DNA of 64,000 nt from Photobacterium sp. Ph5 (lineage in GTDB: Bacteria > Pseudomonadota > Gammaproteobacteria > Enterobacterales > Vibrionaceae), in assembly GCF_022129445.1 (NCBI RefSeq), contig NZ_JADQAQ010000003.1, positions 62,001-126,000 of the forward strand. Direction: 5' to 3'. Position numbers and translations under genes: made by a program. Under the pieces are notes generated by a model. That model saw nothing but the letters and a program-made list of their open reading frames with translations. It did no database searches and had not been told where the DNA came from. This document shows positions 30,390 through 41,356 of the stretch, piece by piece (the stretch's first letter is position 1; each line of letters starts with the position of its first letter).

Positions 30390-32165
30390 TTATTCAGGTT
30401 GAATGCCGTCTACGGTGAATTTACCCCAATCAATTTGGCGGTTAATTACACATTGGTGGTCGGCACTTAATTTACCAGTAGCGCCTTGTGTAGTGTAATC
30501 ACTCATTGCACGTAATTGCGGTAATTCAGTACTTAACAGGTAGGCATCCATACCAAAGGCATGAAGACGAATACTTGTGTTGCCTTCATTAGGCCACAAC
30601 TGGTTGAAACGCTCCATATAACTTGCTGGAGGGTTGATTAAGAGTGGAATATCACCAAGTTCAACACCACGGATCTCTGGAGAGTTTCCTTTGCGATCAG
30701 GGTTACTTCGAGAGCCGACATAAATTTGTGGAGGATTACCACTTGGCGGTAATGATGCTTCAATAAATGGTTTGATAGTCATCAATTCATTTTTACTAGC
30801 AACTATATAAATAGCATCGGTACGGCTACCTGGTGCGCGACCAAATACTTGACGGATTTGCTGTGGGATCTCGTCACGAGCACCAAAGGTAGCTATCTGT
30901 GCTGGTTGACTATTTAAGCTTGTCCATTCTTGATTAAAGGCGGTACTGACTCGTTGACCGTAACTGTTCGAAGGTACAAGTACCACAGGGTTACGATGAC
31001 CCTCACTGAAAATATGCTCTGCGGCTTGTTCTGCATCTTGCTCTGGCGATAAAGCAAAATAACAAGCATTAGGGTGACTACTATTAATTTCAGGTGGCAT
31101 ATTTAACGCCAGTGTATTGATGTGAGTCGTATTATCTTGCTGAAATTCTAATATTTTATTTTTACGCAGTGGACCTACAACAAATTGTGTTCCATTTTGT
31201 TGTAGTTTCGCCATGATCGAAGCCATAGGTTCAGCTTCAGTATCATAGATATTAAGTTCTGTATCAGCGTTTCGCCCTGCATCGTCCATCATGGCATTTA
31301 CGAAGCCATCACGAACGGTTTTACCTTGTGCGGCAAAGCGACCGGATAAGGGTAAAAGTAAGGCAACATTATCCAACTTAATGGCTTTAAGATTCATTAC
31401 CGCTTCTAGCTCAGCCGGTAAATATTGATTAGCTGGATGGTATGGATGTTGGCTTAACCATTGTTCAACCGCATCTTTTAGCTTTCCGGGTTGACGGCTA
31501 GCGCTATTTTTAAGCATGGCAAGTTCAACCCAGCCTTTCAATACGCCTTCATCACTACCAATTTTTACGTTGCTAAGTTGTGTGTTGGAGTAACCGGATA
31601 AATCATTCCACAGGTTATTCCAATTGGCTGCTTTTTGATCATGACTTAAGTAAAAATCAAGTTTGCTACGTTCACGGGCTGCTTGAAATTTATGATTAAG
31701 TTGATCTAATAATTCAGCACGGAAAGTGTAATAGCGTTGGTACTGACTTTTAGTTAACTGCCAAGATGGTTGGAAGTTCAAACTATTAAGTGCTTCTTGA
31801 TATTGCCCTTGATGATAGCGGATCGCAGCACGAGCAAGTTGCCATTCAGCAATTTGCAAAGGGCTCATCGATTGTTGTGATAGTTTGGCTACTTGTTGGT
31901 CAGCTTGCTGCCATTTGCCTTCTTCTATCATTGCTTTAAGAGCTAATATTTCCCAGTTAATACGCTCGGCACCTTTACTGGCTTGAGCTTTACTGAGGTA
32001 AGCGGCTGAGCTTTGAGCGGCTGCCGCAGTGATATCCGTTAATGGAGCCTGCTGATTGTACAGGTTTGGCGTGCTACATCCTGCTAAAATAACAGCAAGG
32101 GCTACAGGCGCCATTAGTCGTGATACACTTTTACGCTTATGGGTAAAATTGGGCATTGAATTCAT
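30390..32165 (-). CDS. lpoA: Penicillin-binding protein activator LpoA
   Basis: 591 residues. A lipoprotein signal with lipobox LAGC, an N-terminal TPR-like domain (about 35-250) and a C-terminal periplasmic-binding-protein-like domain (about 265-591, NVALLLPLSGRFAAQGKTVRDGF). This is the LpoA layout; it spans the periplasm from the outer membrane and activates PBP1a. It is divergent from rsmI across 52 bp. The start could also be the ATG at 32156. Confidence 0.96.
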   Translation of the reverse strand: MNSMPNFTHKRKSVSRLMAPVALAVILAGCSTPNLYNQQAPLTDITAAAAQSSAAYLSKAQASKGAERINWEILALKAMIEEGKWQQADQQVAKLSQQSMSPLQIAEWQLARAAIRYHQGQYQEALNSLNFQPSWQLTKSQYQRYYTFRAELLDQLNHKFQAARERSKLDFYLSHDQKAANWNNLWNDLSGYSNTQLSNVKIGSDEGVLKGWVELAMLKNSASRQPGKLKDAVEQWLSQHPYHPANQYLPAELEAVMNLKAIKLDNVALLLPLSGRFAAQGKTVRDGFVNAMMDDAGRNADTELNIYDTEAEPMASIMAKLQQNGTQFVVGPLRKNKILEFQQDNTTHINTLALNMPPEINSSHPNACYFALSPEQDAEQAAEHIFSEGHRNPVVLVPSNSYGQRVSTAFNQEWTSLNSQPAQIATFGARDEIPQQIRQVFGRAPGSRTDAIYIVASKNELMTIKPFIEASLPPSGNPPQIYVGSRSNPDRKGNSPEIRGVELGDIPLLINPPASYMERFNQLWPNEGNTSIRLHAFGMDAYLLSTELPQLRAMSDYTTQGATGKLSADHQCVINRQIDWGKFTVDGIQPE

Positions 32166-32217
32166 TCAACTGTGACAAATTACTCTTGATATTAATTGCA
32201 GATGAGATCTAAGACAA

Positions 32218-33078
32218 ATGAGTGAAACCAATTCAAGCATGGTTGATGTTGCTACGTTATACATCGTACCTACACCCATCGGTAATTTGGCTGATATAAC
32301 ACAACGAGCATTAGACGTATTAGCAAATGTAGATTTGATTGCTGCTGAAGATACTCGCCATACATCACGCTTGTTATCCCATTTCTCTATCTCAACCCGC
32401 ACCTTTGCGCTTCATGATCATAATGAGCAGCAAAAAGCTGACTTCTTGATTGAAAAGCTTCAGTCAGGTACCAGTATTGCTTTGGTATCGGATGCTGGTA
32501 CGCCGCTGATCAGTGATCCAGGGTATCATCTTGTTAATCGCTGTCGTCAAGCGGGTGTTAAAGTTGTGCCATTACCAGGCCCATGTGCAGTGATCACTGC
32601 CTTGAGTGGTGCTGGTTTACCTTCTGACCGATTTAGTTTTGAGGGTTTTTTACCCCCTAAAAGTAAAGGTCGCCGTGACTGTTTTCAAGCGTTAGCAAAC
32701 GATGAGCGCACGTTAATTTTTTACGAATCGCCACATCGTATTAATGATTCCCTGAGTGATATGTTAGCCGTGCTTGGTGCCGAACGCCAAGTAGTATTAG
32801 CGCGTGAGTTAACAAAAACTTATGAAACAATCCATGGTGCACCATTAGGAGAGTTAATTGAGTGGCTTGCTGAAGACAGTAATCGTGTTCGTGGCGAGAT
32901 GGTGGTTTTAGTCGCCGGTCATCGCGCACAAAAAGAAGAACTATCAGCAGAGTCATTACGTACATTGGGTTTGTTAGTAAAAGAATTACCATTGAAAAAA
33001 GCCGCAGCATTGACGGCGGAAATTCATGGTGCGAAAAAGAATGCGCTGTATAAGTGGGGTTTAGAAAACTTAGGCTAA
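32218..33078 (+). CDS. rsmI: 16S rRNA 2'-O-methyltransferase RsmI
   Basis: 286 residues of the tetrapyrrole-methylase fold, with [16 protein letters not shown] at the N-terminus, [11 protein letters not shown], and [13 protein letters not shown]. RsmI methylates the ribose of C1402 in 16S rRNA. It is divergent from lpoA, as in E. coli, and is followed by rnpB. Confidence 0.97.
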   Translation: MSETNSSMVDVATLYIVPTPIGNLADITQRALDVLANVDLIAAEDTRHTSRLLSHFSISTRTFALHDHNEQQKADFLIEKLQSGTSIALVSDAGTPLISDPGYHLVNRCRQAGVKVVPLPGPCAVITALSGAGLPSDRFSFEGFLPPKSKGRRDCFQALANDERTLIFYESPHRINDSLSDMLAVLGAERQVVLARELTKTYETIHGAPLGELIEWLAEDSNRVRGEMVVLVAGHRAQKEELSAESLRTLGLLVKELPLKKAAALTAEIHGAKKNALYKWGLENLG

Positions 33079-33210
33079 AAATAAAATTAACGGCTTCCAA
33101 TTTTTTGTGCTTTGTATGACAAGAGTTGATGGGAATCCCCCTTTTTTGCTGTTTTTTTAGCCGGGCTGTAATTTTGTTTCGTTTTTCGCTAGCAACTGTG
33201 ATCGTTGTCT

Positions 33211-33218
33211 TATACAAT
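33211..33218 (+). promoter_or_regulatory. Candidate -10 element for rnpB
   Basis: TATACAAT lies 8 bp upstream of the predicted 5' end of RNase P RNA, at the right distance for a -10 element. I do not see a good -35. Confidence 0.5.
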
Positions 33219-33225
33219 CCGTGTC

Positions 33226-33614
<389 letters not shown>

Positions 33615-33622
33615 ATTTAGAG

Positions 33623-33658
33623 AAGGTGGTGTTTGGATAACAAACACCACCTTTTTTT
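33623..33658 (+). terminator. Terminator of rnpB
   Basis: A 12-bp stem AAGGTGGTGTTT / AAACACCACCTT with a short loop followed by a T run, directly after the RNase P RNA. Confidence 0.95.
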
Positions 33659-33740
33659 CGTCTTATTCCCGCATAAACATAACTTTTCGCTTGATGACTA
33701 CAGAGTGTGTTAGAACTCTGTTTGAATTACTGTCAGACGC

Positions 33741-33770
33741 TTGACATCGTTTTTGTCTCATACGTACACT
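33741..33770 (+). promoter_or_regulatory. Promoter at the head of the dcw cluster (Pmra)
   Basis: A consensus -35 TTGACA (33741-33746) and a -10 TACACT (33765-33770) with 18-bp spacing, about 110 bp before mraZ. The expected transcript start, near 33777, falls within the MraZ operator repeats. Confidence 0.75.
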
Positions 33771-33775
33771 TTATG

Positions 33776-33801
33776 GTGGGAATTTGTGGGGAAAAGTGGT
33801 G
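33776..33801 (+). promoter_or_regulatory. MraZ operator: three GTGG direct repeats
   Basis: GTGGGA, GTGGGG and GTGGTG begin at 33776, 33786 and 33796, exactly 10 bp apart, so they lie on one face of the helix. MraZ is known to bind GTGGG direct repeats with this spacing downstream of Pmra and repress the cluster. The third repeat deviates (GTGGT). Confidence 0.82.
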
Positions 33802-33880
33802 CTTTCTCATTCTGTTTATTTTTATTCTGCTAAAGTCGGTTACTACGGCTGATTTTTAGTATCATTGAATGGGCATTTGA

Positions 33881-34339
33881 ATGTTAAGAGGCGCAACAGT
33901 TATATCGCTCGATAACAAAGGACGCATTGCGATTCCTAAGCGTTATCGTGCCGAAGTAACAGATCATTGCGATGGCTTATTCGTTTGCACTATTGATCAC
34001 CAGTTTTCTTGCTTGTTGCTCTATCCCATCAGTGAATGGGTACACATTGAAGCTAAGTTAGCGACATTATCAAGCCTTCATCCTGCGGAGCGTCGAATTC
34101 AACGTTTGTTACTCGGCTACGCTAGTGAATGTGATATGGATGGGCAGGGACGAATACTACTTCCTGCTACCTTACGACAATACGCGCACTTACAAGATAA
34201 GATCATGCTTGTAGGCCAATTAAATAAATTTGAAATTTGGTCTGAATCTTTGTGGCAACAGCAAATTGAACACGATATCAACCTTCAGGCTGAGGATGCG
34301 ATAACACAGTCATCGCGCCTTAGTGAGCTTTCACTTTAG
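33881..34339 (+). CDS. mraZ: Transcriptional regulator MraZ
   Basis: 152 residues with two SpoVT/AbrB-like domains: [23 protein letters not shown] at the N-terminus and [19 protein letters not shown] in the middle. MraZ represses its own operon by binding direct repeats at the promoter, which are visible about 100 bp upstream. It is the first gene of the dcw cluster. Confidence 0.97.
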   Translation: MLRGATVISLDNKGRIAIPKRYRAEVTDHCDGLFVCTIDHQFSCLLLYPISEWVHIEAKLATLSSLHPAERRIQRLLLGYASECDMDGQGRILLPATLRQYAHLQDKIMLVGQLNKFEIWSESLWQQQIEHDINLQAEDAITQSSRLSELSL

Positions 34340-34353
34340 CTGAACTTATATTT

Positions 34354-35301
34354 ATGTCTGAACAATTTGAGCACGTTTCCGTTTTACTGAATGAATCTGT
34401 AGACGGATTAGCAATTAAACCCGACGGTATTTATATCGATGGTACCTTTGGCCGAGGGGGACACAGTCGCCTTATTCTTTCTCATTTAGGTGAGAATGGT
34501 CGTCTTTACAGTATTGACCGAGATCCTCAAGCGATTGCTGAAGCTCAGAAGATTGATGATCCTCGCTTCGAAATTATCCATGGTCCATTCTCTGGCATGG
34601 AAAAATACATGGAAGAGCGTGATTTAATTGGTCGTGTTGATGGTGTGTTATTAGATTTAGGTGTGTCATCACCGCAATTGGATGATGCCGAACGCGGCTT
34701 TAGCTTTATGCGAGATGGCCCACTTGATATGCGTATGGATCCTACATCAGGTCAGTCAGCTGCTGAATGGTTAGCAGAAGCGGAAGCGGATGATATTGCA
34801 TGGGTCCTAAAAGAGTTTGGTGAAGAGCGTTTTGCCAAGCGTATTGCTCGCGGTATTGTTGAGCATCGTGAAAACCCGGAAAAAGAGCCATTAACACGTA
34901 CCCGTGAATTAGCGAGCTTAATTGCAGCGGTATCGCCGTTTAAAGATAAGCACAAACACCCAGCAACACGTAGTTTTCAAGCGATTCGTATTTACATCAA
35001 CAGTGAGTTAGATGAAATTGAAACAGCGCTAAACGGTGCGGTGAATATTTTAGCTCCTGAAGGTCGTTTATCTGTGATCAGTTTCCACTCCTTAGAAGAT
35101 CGTATGGTAAAACGCTTTATTCGTAAACAGAGCAAAGGACCTGACGTTCCTGCTGGTTTACCGCTTACTGAAGAGCAAATTAAAGCCTTAGGTAGCGCCG
35201 CGCTTAAAACGGTAGGCAAAGCGATTAAACCTTCTCAAGATGAATTAGGGTATAACACGCGAGCGCGTAGCTCTGTACTACGGTTGGCTGAGCGTCTATG
35301 A
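34354..35301 (+). CDS. rsmH: 16S rRNA N4-methyltransferase RsmH (MraW)
   Basis: 315 residues. SAM-binding motif [32 protein letters not shown], and C-terminal [14 protein letters not shown]. It methylates N4 of C1402 of 16S rRNA, the same nucleotide whose ribose is modified by RsmI, also in this window. Its stop overlaps the ftsL start (ATGA). Confidence 0.98.
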   Translation: MSEQFEHVSVLLNESVDGLAIKPDGIYIDGTFGRGGHSRLILSHLGENGRLYSIDRDPQAIAEAQKIDDPRFEIIHGPFSGMEKYMEERDLIGRVDGVLLDLGVSSPQLDDAERGFSFMRDGPLDMRMDPTSGQSAAEWLAEAEADDIAWVLKEFGEERFAKRIARGIVEHRENPEKEPLTRTRELASLIAAVSPFKDKHKHPATRSFQAIRIYINSELDEIETALNGAVNILAPEGRLSVISFHSLEDRMVKRFIRKQSKGPDVPAGLPLTEEQIKALGSAALKTVGKAIKPSQDELGYNTRARSSVLRLAERL

Positions 35302-35618
35302 ATCAACCTACAGAATCATCATTGAATCTGGCTCGCCTGATTGGACGTGATCTCGTCACCGTCGGGCTTGTTCCTCTCATTCTTTCTTTTGTTATTCTCG
35401 CATCAGCATTGTCTGTCGTGTACATCACCCATGACACACGCCAGCAAATTGTGAAACAAGAACAATTATTAACTGAGCGTGAAGGCTATGATGTGGAATG
35501 GCGAAATCAGATCCTTGAAGAAAACTCGCTTGCAGAGCACAGTCGTATTGAACGATTAGCTGAGACTGAACTCAAAATGCAACGACCATCCGCTGATAGT
35601 GAAGTTGTTATACAGTAA
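35298..35618 (+). CDS. ftsL: Cell division protein FtsL
   Basis: 106 residues: a short cytoplasmic part, one membrane helix (about 25-45, [24 protein letters not shown] region) and a periplasmic coiled coil. FtsL forms a complex with FtsB and FtsQ and helps activate FtsWI. The gene is poorly conserved in sequence, and position between rsmH and ftsI decides the call. Confidence 0.95.
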   Translation: MNQPTESSLNLARLIGRDLVTVGLVPLILSFVILASALSVVYITHDTRQQIVKQEQLLTEREGYDVEWRNQILEENSLAEHSRIERLAETELKMQRPSADSEVVIQ

Positions 35619-35620
35619 AC

Positions 35621-37372
35621 ATGAAATTATTTAACCGTTCGACGTCGAAAAATAGCGTAACTAAGAAAGCGAAACCATTTATTAAGTGGCGCTTTACTGT
35701 TGTTTGTATTTTTATCTTGTTGGGATTTTTCGGCTTAATTGCTCGTGCCGCGTATATACAGGTACTGGAACCTGGGCGTCTTATTCAAGAAGGTGATGCA
35801 CGTTCTTTACGAACAAAGTTAATGCCTTCTGCGCGTGGTATTATTTCTGATCGTAACGGTGAACAGTTAGCGGTTAGTGTGCCTGTTCAAGCGGTATTTG
35901 CTAACCCTGCAGAAATATTTAAACATGGTGGGTTAAGTGATGTGGAGCGATGGCATGCATTAGCTGATGTGTTAGATCTCGACCGCAGCTGGCTATTACA
36001 TGAATTAGAAACAAAGAAAAAACGCCGTTTTATCTATCTTGCCCGTCAAGTTAGTCCTGCGATGGCAAATTACGTCCATAAATTGAAACTTCCGGGTATT
36101 GGTTTAAAAGATGAGTCTCGCCGCTTTTATCCTTCAGGTGAAGTTAGTGCGCACTTATTAGGCTTTACTGGTATTGATGGTCATGGCCTTGATGGTGTTG
36201 AAAAAACCTATGACGGCTGGTTAACCGGAGAGCCAGGCCGACGCACTGTACGTAAAGATCGCTATGGTCGCGTGGTTGAAAATATTTCTCAAAAAAGTCG
36301 CCAACCGGGTAAAGCATTACAACTTAGTATTGATCAGAGAATTCAGGCGGTTGCATATCGAGCGGCTAAAGAAGGCGTGATGGATATCCCCGCGACTTCT
36401 GTCAGTATTGCGGTATCAGATGTGCGTACTGGTGAAATTCTGGCGATGGTCAATGCACCATCGTTTAACCCAAATAATCGTAATGATCGCCAACCATATA
36501 AAATGCGTAACCGTGTCATTACCGATACTTTTGAACCTGGCTCAACAGTGAAGCCTTTCGTTGTGTATACCGCGCTTAAGCATGGTATTGCGAATGAGCA
36601 CACATTAATTGCGATCCCTCAAAGTAAGCATTTCCGTGTGGGTAGCAAAGTTATCACCGATGTTTCGCGTATCGAACCATTAGCAACGGTACAACGCATC
36701 CTACAAAAATCGAGTAACATTGGTGTGACTAAGTTGTCACTCGCAATGCCCGTTGATTACATCATTGATACTTATCGTAAAGTTGGTTTTGATGAGCCAT
36801 CAGGTATTAACTTGATCGGTGAAACAACGGGTCATTTCCCTAACCGTTACCGTTGGTCTGATATTGAACGTGCAACGTTAGCGTACGGCTATGGTTTATC
36901 GTTAACGCCAATTCAGTTACTCCATGCTTACACTACGCTGGGTGCTTATGGTATTAAACGCCCATTATCAATACTAAAAACTGAGAAAGTCGTACCAGGT
37001 GAGCAAGTGCTCGATCCAAAGATCGTTAAGAAAGTCTTGTTAATGATTGAATCAGTAACCGATAAAAAAGGTGGCGGTGGTGGCTGGCGAGCAGCGGTTC
37101 CAGGTTATCGAGTTGGTGTGAAGACAGGTACGGCTAAAAAGGCAATTGCAGGCGGTTACGGTGATGATTACTTCTCTTACACCGTGGGTGTTGCGCCGAT
37201 CAGCAATCCTCGCTTAGCGATCGTCGTTATGGTTAATGAGCCGAAAGGTAAAGTTTTCTATGGTGGTGCTGTTGCTGCGCCAATTCTATCAAAAGTATTA
37301 GGCAGCGCTTTACAGATTTTAAATGTTCCGCCAGATGCAGATACGTTGCATAAAGTTGATAAGGGAGCCTAA
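35621..37372 (+). CDS. ftsI: Peptidoglycan transpeptidase FtsI (PBP3)
   Basis: 583 residues: N-terminal membrane anchor (about 24-44), pedestal domain and transpeptidase domain with the active-site S308-T-V-K311, the SSN triad motif (KSSNIGV) and K501-T-G. It makes septal peptidoglycan crosslinks with FtsW and is the target of aztreonam and cephalexin in related species. It lies 2 nt after ftsL. Confidence 0.98.
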   Translation: MKLFNRSTSKNSVTKKAKPFIKWRFTVVCIFILLGFFGLIARAAYIQVLEPGRLIQEGDARSLRTKLMPSARGIISDRNGEQLAVSVPVQAVFANPAEIFKHGGLSDVERWHALADVLDLDRSWLLHELETKKKRRFIYLARQVSPAMANYVHKLKLPGIGLKDESRRFYPSGEVSAHLLGFTGIDGHGLDGVEKTYDGWLTGEPGRRTVRKDRYGRVVENISQKSRQPGKALQLSIDQRIQAVAYRAAKEGVMDIPATSVSIAVSDVRTGEILAMVNAPSFNPNNRNDRQPYKMRNRVITDTFEPGSTVKPFVVYTALKHGIANEHTLIAIPQSKHFRVGSKVITDVSRIEPLATVQRILQKSSNIGVTKLSLAMPVDYIIDTYRKVGFDEPSGINLIGETTGHFPNRYRWSDIERATLAYGYGLSLTPIQLLHAYTTLGAYGIKRPLSILKTEKVVPGEQVLDPKIVKKVLLMIESVTDKKGGGGGWRAAVPGYRVGVKTGTAKKAIAGGYGDDYFSYTVGVAPISNPRLAIVVMVNEPKGKVFYGGAVAAPILSKVLGSALQILNVPPDADTLHKVDKGA

Positions 37373-37375
37373 ATA

Positions 37376-38893
37376 ATGGCATCGTCGAAGGTTGTGATGA
37401 AATTAGGGGCACTGTTATCACCGTGGCTGGCAATTGATAAGTTGCCTCTTGAACTTACAGAGAGCCAGATTGACGCGATAACATTAGACAGTAGAGAAGT
37501 CACCGCCGGGAGTTTATTTGTAGCGGTGAAAGGACACACTGTTGATGGTCGTCGATTTATTGAAACGGCGATTAAGTCAGGAGCAAGCGTTATTATTGCA
37601 GAGTCTGATGGGATTGCTAATGAAGGGGATGTAGCACTGAAAGATGGTGTTTATATTGTTTACCTTCAAGATCTTAATCAGAAGCTATCCGCAATTGCTG
37701 GACGCTTCTTTGATCATCCAGATCAAAAGCTAGCACTGTATGCTGTAACAGGGACTAACGGTAAAACCACCATTAGCCAATTATTAGCACAATGGGCTAA
37801 TTTAATTGGTTACAAATCGGGTGTGATGGGGACGACCGGAAATGGTTTGTTGACTTACTTAAAACCTGCAGCAAATACCACTGGTAGCGCGATTGAAATT
37901 CAACAAACCTTAACCCAACTTGTCGAGCAAGGTGCTGATTTTGCTGCGATGGAGGTTTCATCACATGGCCTAGTTCAAGGTCGTATTCGTGATCTTCATT
38001 TCAAAGCAAGTATCTTTACCAATTTAAGTCGTGATCATTTAGATTACCATGGCAACATGCAAAATTATGCTGAAGCAAAGAAATCTCTATTTATCGAGCA
38101 TGATGCAGGCGTACCAATTATCAATGCGGATGATGCTATTGGCGCGGCATGGCTAAAAGATATACCACATGCGGTAGCCGTTGCGATTGATCCACAAGCG
38201 GTTGTCAGTCATGTTGGCTTAAAGCTGTGGGCGACAGACGTCCAGTTCAGTACTCAAGGTGTCACGATTGAATTTGATTCAAGTTGGGGAGGCGGTAAAT
38301 TTACTGCGCCATTGGTTGGATCATTTAATGCCACCAACTTGTTGTTAGCGTTAGCGACATTACTCGCAACTAACCATTCAATGACTGATTTACTTGAAAA
38401 AGCACCTAAATTACAAGCAGTAATTGGACGTATGGAAGTTTTTCAAGACACTGACAAAGCCATGATGGTGGTCGATTATGCTCATACGCCAGATGCGTTA
38501 GAGAAAGCATTGCAGGCACTGCGTGTGCATTGTGACGGTAAGTTATGGTGTATTTTTGGTTGTGGTGGTGATCGTGATAGCGGTAAGCGGCCGATGATGG
38601 CTGAAGTTGCCGAGCGCCTTGCAGATCAAATTATTCTGACTGACGATAACCCTCGCAGTGAAGATCCAAAAGCGATAGTTGACGATATGCTAGCAGGCCT
38701 TATTTCTCAAGAATCCGCAACTATTATTCATGATCGTGAAACAGCTTGTCGTCATGCGCTTAGTCATGCTTCTTACCAAGATATTATCTTAGTAGCTGGC
38801 AAAGGGCATGAGGATTATCAAATTCTAGCGGATCGTACTATTCATTATTCTGACCGAGAAACGGTAGCTGCATTATTAAAGGAATTGGCATGA
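37376..38893 (+). CDS. murE: UDP-MurNAc-L-Ala-D-Glu:meso-DAP ligase MurE
   Basis: 505 residues. ATP-binding motif VTGTNGKTT, the EVSSHGLVQGR block, and the DDNPR motif (TDDNPRSEDP) that selects meso-diaminopimelate rather than lysine, so the wall is A1-gamma type. GGGAG lies 8 nt before the ATG. It overlaps murF by four bases. Confidence 0.98.
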   Translation: MASSKVVMKLGALLSPWLAIDKLPLELTESQIDAITLDSREVTAGSLFVAVKGHTVDGRRFIETAIKSGASVIIAESDGIANEGDVALKDGVYIVYLQDLNQKLSAIAGRFFDHPDQKLALYAVTGTNGKTTISQLLAQWANLIGYKSGVMGTTGNGLLTYLKPAANTTGSAIEIQQTLTQLVEQGADFAAMEVSSHGLVQGRIRDLHFKASIFTNLSRDHLDYHGNMQNYAEAKKSLFIEHDAGVPIINADDAIGAAWLKDIPHAVAVAIDPQAVVSHVGLKLWATDVQFSTQGVTIEFDSSWGGGKFTAPLVGSFNATNLLLALATLLATNHSMTDLLEKAPKLQAVIGRMEVFQDTDKAMMVVDYAHTPDALEKALQALRVHCDGKLWCIFGCGGDRDSGKRPMMAEVAERLADQIILTDDNPRSEDPKAIVDDMLAGLISQESATIIHDRETACRHALSHASYQDIILVAGKGHEDYQILADRTIHYSDRETVAALLKELA

Positions 38894-40272
38894 TTGACGT
38901 TCAACTAAGTCAGCTTGCATCGGTATTAAATGCCGAATTAATTGGCGCTGATACTTCAATTGCTGCGGTATCGACAGATACACGTAATATCCCATCAGAA
39001 ACGCTATTTATCGCGTTAAAGGGTGAGCGTTTTGATGCTCATGATTTTTGTCAAACAGCGAAAGATAACGGTGCTAAAGCACTATTGGTAAGTAAACGCT
39101 TACCTGTTGAGTTACCACAGTTAGTTGTTAGTGATACACGTATTGCTTTAGGGTTGATGGGCGCATGGCTTAAAGCTCAAATGACTGAAAATTATGGTTT
39201 AAAGACATTAGCATTAACCGGAAGTTGCGGTAAAACAACCGTAAAAGAAATGTCTGCCGCGATTTTAGCTAATAAAGGTCAAGTATTAGCAACCGCTGGT
39301 AATTTTAATAATGATATTGGTGCGCCACTGACTTTATTGCGTTTAACACCTGAATATCAATATGCAGTGATTGAGCTTGGTGCTAACCATCAAGATGAAA
39401 TTTCGTATACCACGAATTTAGTTAAGCCTAATGTTGCGTTAATTAATAATATTGCAGCTGCGCATTTAGAGGGGTTTGGCTCGTTACAAGGTGTAGCAAA
39501 AGCAAAAGGCGAAATTTTTGAGGGGTTGGTACAAAATGGCACTGCCATTATTAATCTTGAATCGAATGATTTAGCATTATGGCAGCCACTATTAGCGCAG
39601 CATCAAGTATTAACATTCTCGACAGACTCGCATCAAGCGGATTATTTTGCTGAAAAGATAAAGATTACCAATCAAGGGTTAGCTTGTTTTACAATGTGCA
39701 CCCCAATTGGCAAGATCGACGTTAATTTAGCACTAGCGGGAATGCATAATGTATCCAATGCGTTAGCTGCGGCTGCGTTAACGATTTCGTTAGGTGCAAC
39801 ATTAGCCGATGTTAAAGCTGGGCTTGAGACAATGGCAAATGTAAAAGGTCGTCTTGATATTACAGAGCCTTATGCAGGATTACGTCTGATTGATGATACC
39901 TATAATGCCAGTGTTGCTGCGGTAAAAGCAGCTATTGAGGTGTTAGCAAGCTTTGAAGGTAAGCGCTACTTCATTTTTGGCGATATGGCTGAACTAGGTG
40001 AAGAAAGTGATAACTTACACCGAGATGTGGGTGAATTTGCTAAAGCAAAACAGCTTGATTGTGTGATGACGTTTGGTCATTCAAGTGCTGTTGTTAGTGA
40101 GCTCAATCAAGGACAACACTTCAGTGATAAAGGTGCGCTAATCATGTCACTGAAACAACAATTACAACAATATTCTCGTCAACCTGATGCTGAGACTGTC
40201 ACTGTGCTAGTAAAAGGCGCAAGAAGCTCGAAAATGGAAGACGTAATTGCAGCCTTGCAGGAAGATAAATAA
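38890..40272 (+). CDS. murF: UDP-MurNAc-tripeptide:D-Ala-D-Ala ligase MurF
   Basis: 460 residues. P-loop [12 protein letters not shown], then [15 protein letters not shown] and the C-terminal domain with [15 protein letters not shown]. It adds D-Ala-D-Ala to finish the UDP-MurNAc pentapeptide. Its stop shares one base with the mraY start. Confidence 0.98.
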   Translation: MIDVQLSQLASVLNAELIGADTSIAAVSTDTRNIPSETLFIALKGERFDAHDFCQTAKDNGAKALLVSKRLPVELPQLVVSDTRIALGLMGAWLKAQMTENYGLKTLALTGSCGKTTVKEMSAAILANKGQVLATAGNFNNDIGAPLTLLRLTPEYQYAVIELGANHQDEISYTTNLVKPNVALINNIAAAHLEGFGSLQGVAKAKGEIFEGLVQNGTAIINLESNDLALWQPLLAQHQVLTFSTDSHQADYFAEKIKITNQGLACFTMCTPIGKIDVNLALAGMHNVSNALAAAALTISLGATLADVKAGLETMANVKGRLDITEPYAGLRLIDDTYNASVAAVKAAIEVLASFEGKRYFIFGDMAELGEESDNLHRDVGEFAKAKQLDCVMTFGHSSAVVSELNQGQHFSDKGALIMSLKQQLQQYSRQPDAETVTVLVKGARSSKMEDVIAALQEDK

Positions 40273-41354
40273 TGATTTACTGGTTAGCTGAACAATTTCA
40301 GTCAACACTCCCTTTTTTCCGATTGTTCGAATACCTTACATTTAGAGCAATCATGAGTATTCTAACAGCGCTGCTGTTTTCGTTATGGTTGGGACCTCGG
40401 ATGATAGCCCGTTTGCAAATGCTGCAAATTGGTCAGGTAGTACGTAACGAAGGTCCTGAGTCTCACTTTAGCAAACGTGGTACGCCGACCATGGGCGGTA
40501 TCATGATCCTTGCTGCGATCACTTTTACTGTACTGCTATGGTGTGACTTAACTAACCCTTATGTTTGGGCTGTACTCATCGTGATGTTGGGTTATGGTGC
40601 TGTGGGCTTTGTTGATGATTACCGTAAAGTCGTACGTAAAAATACCGATGGCTTGATTGCGCGTTGGAAATACTTCTGGCAGTCAGCTATCGCATTAGTT
40701 GTTGCTTTTGCGCTATATGCCTACGGTAAAGATACTGCTGCCACCCAATTAGTTGTGCCTTTCTTTAAAGATGTCATGCCTCAACTTGGTCTGTTCTACA
40801 TCGTGATGACTTACTTTGTGATTGTTGGTACCAGTAATGCGGTAAATCTAACTGATGGTCTTGATGGTTTAGCGATTATGCCAACAGTGATGGTATCGGC
40901 AGGTCTTGCTTTTATTGCATGGGCAACGGGTAACTTTAACTACGCAGAATACCTTCATATTCCGTACATCAAAGATGCTGGTGAGCTAGTAATTGTCTGT
41001 ACTGCTATCGTTGGTGCAGGTCTTGGCTTCCTATGGTTTAACACCTACCCTGCACAAGTCTTTATGGGCGATGTTGGCTCATTAGCATTAGGTGGCGCAC
41101 TGGGTACGATTGCTGTTCTTGTTCGCCAAGAGCTACTGCTTGTGATCATGGGCGGTGTCTTTGTAATGGAAACAGTGTCGGTAATCCTACAGGTAGGTTC
41201 ATATAAACTACGTGGTCAACGTATCTTCCGTATGGCACCGATTCACCACCATTACGAATTAAAAGGCTGGCCAGAGCCACGTGTTATCGTGCGCTTTTGG
41301 ATCATTACATTGATGTTGGTATTAATTGCGTTAGCAACGCTTAAGGTTCGTTAA
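40272..41354 (+). CDS. mraY: Phospho-MurNAc-pentapeptide transferase MraY
   Basis: 360 residues, the same as E. coli, with ten membrane helices. Signature blocks: [22 protein letters not shown] with the catalytic Asp pair, [14 protein letters not shown], and [13 protein letters not shown]. It makes lipid I on the inner membrane from undecaprenyl phosphate. Confidence 0.99.
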   Translation: MIYWLAEQFQSTLPFFRLFEYLTFRAIMSILTALLFSLWLGPRMIARLQMLQIGQVVRNEGPESHFSKRGTPTMGGIMILAAITFTVLLWCDLTNPYVWAVLIVMLGYGAVGFVDDYRKVVRKNTDGLIARWKYFWQSAIALVVAFALYAYGKDTAATQLVVPFFKDVMPQLGLFYIVMTYFVIVGTSNAVNLTDGLDGLAIMPTVMVSAGLAFIAWATGNFNYAEYLHIPYIKDAGELVIVCTAIVGAGLGFLWFNTYPAQVFMGDVGSLALGGALGTIAVLVRQELLLVIMGGVFVMETVSVILQVGSYKLRGQRIFRMAPIHHHYELKGWPEPRVIVRFWIITLMLVLIALATLKVR

Positions 41355-41356
41355 AA

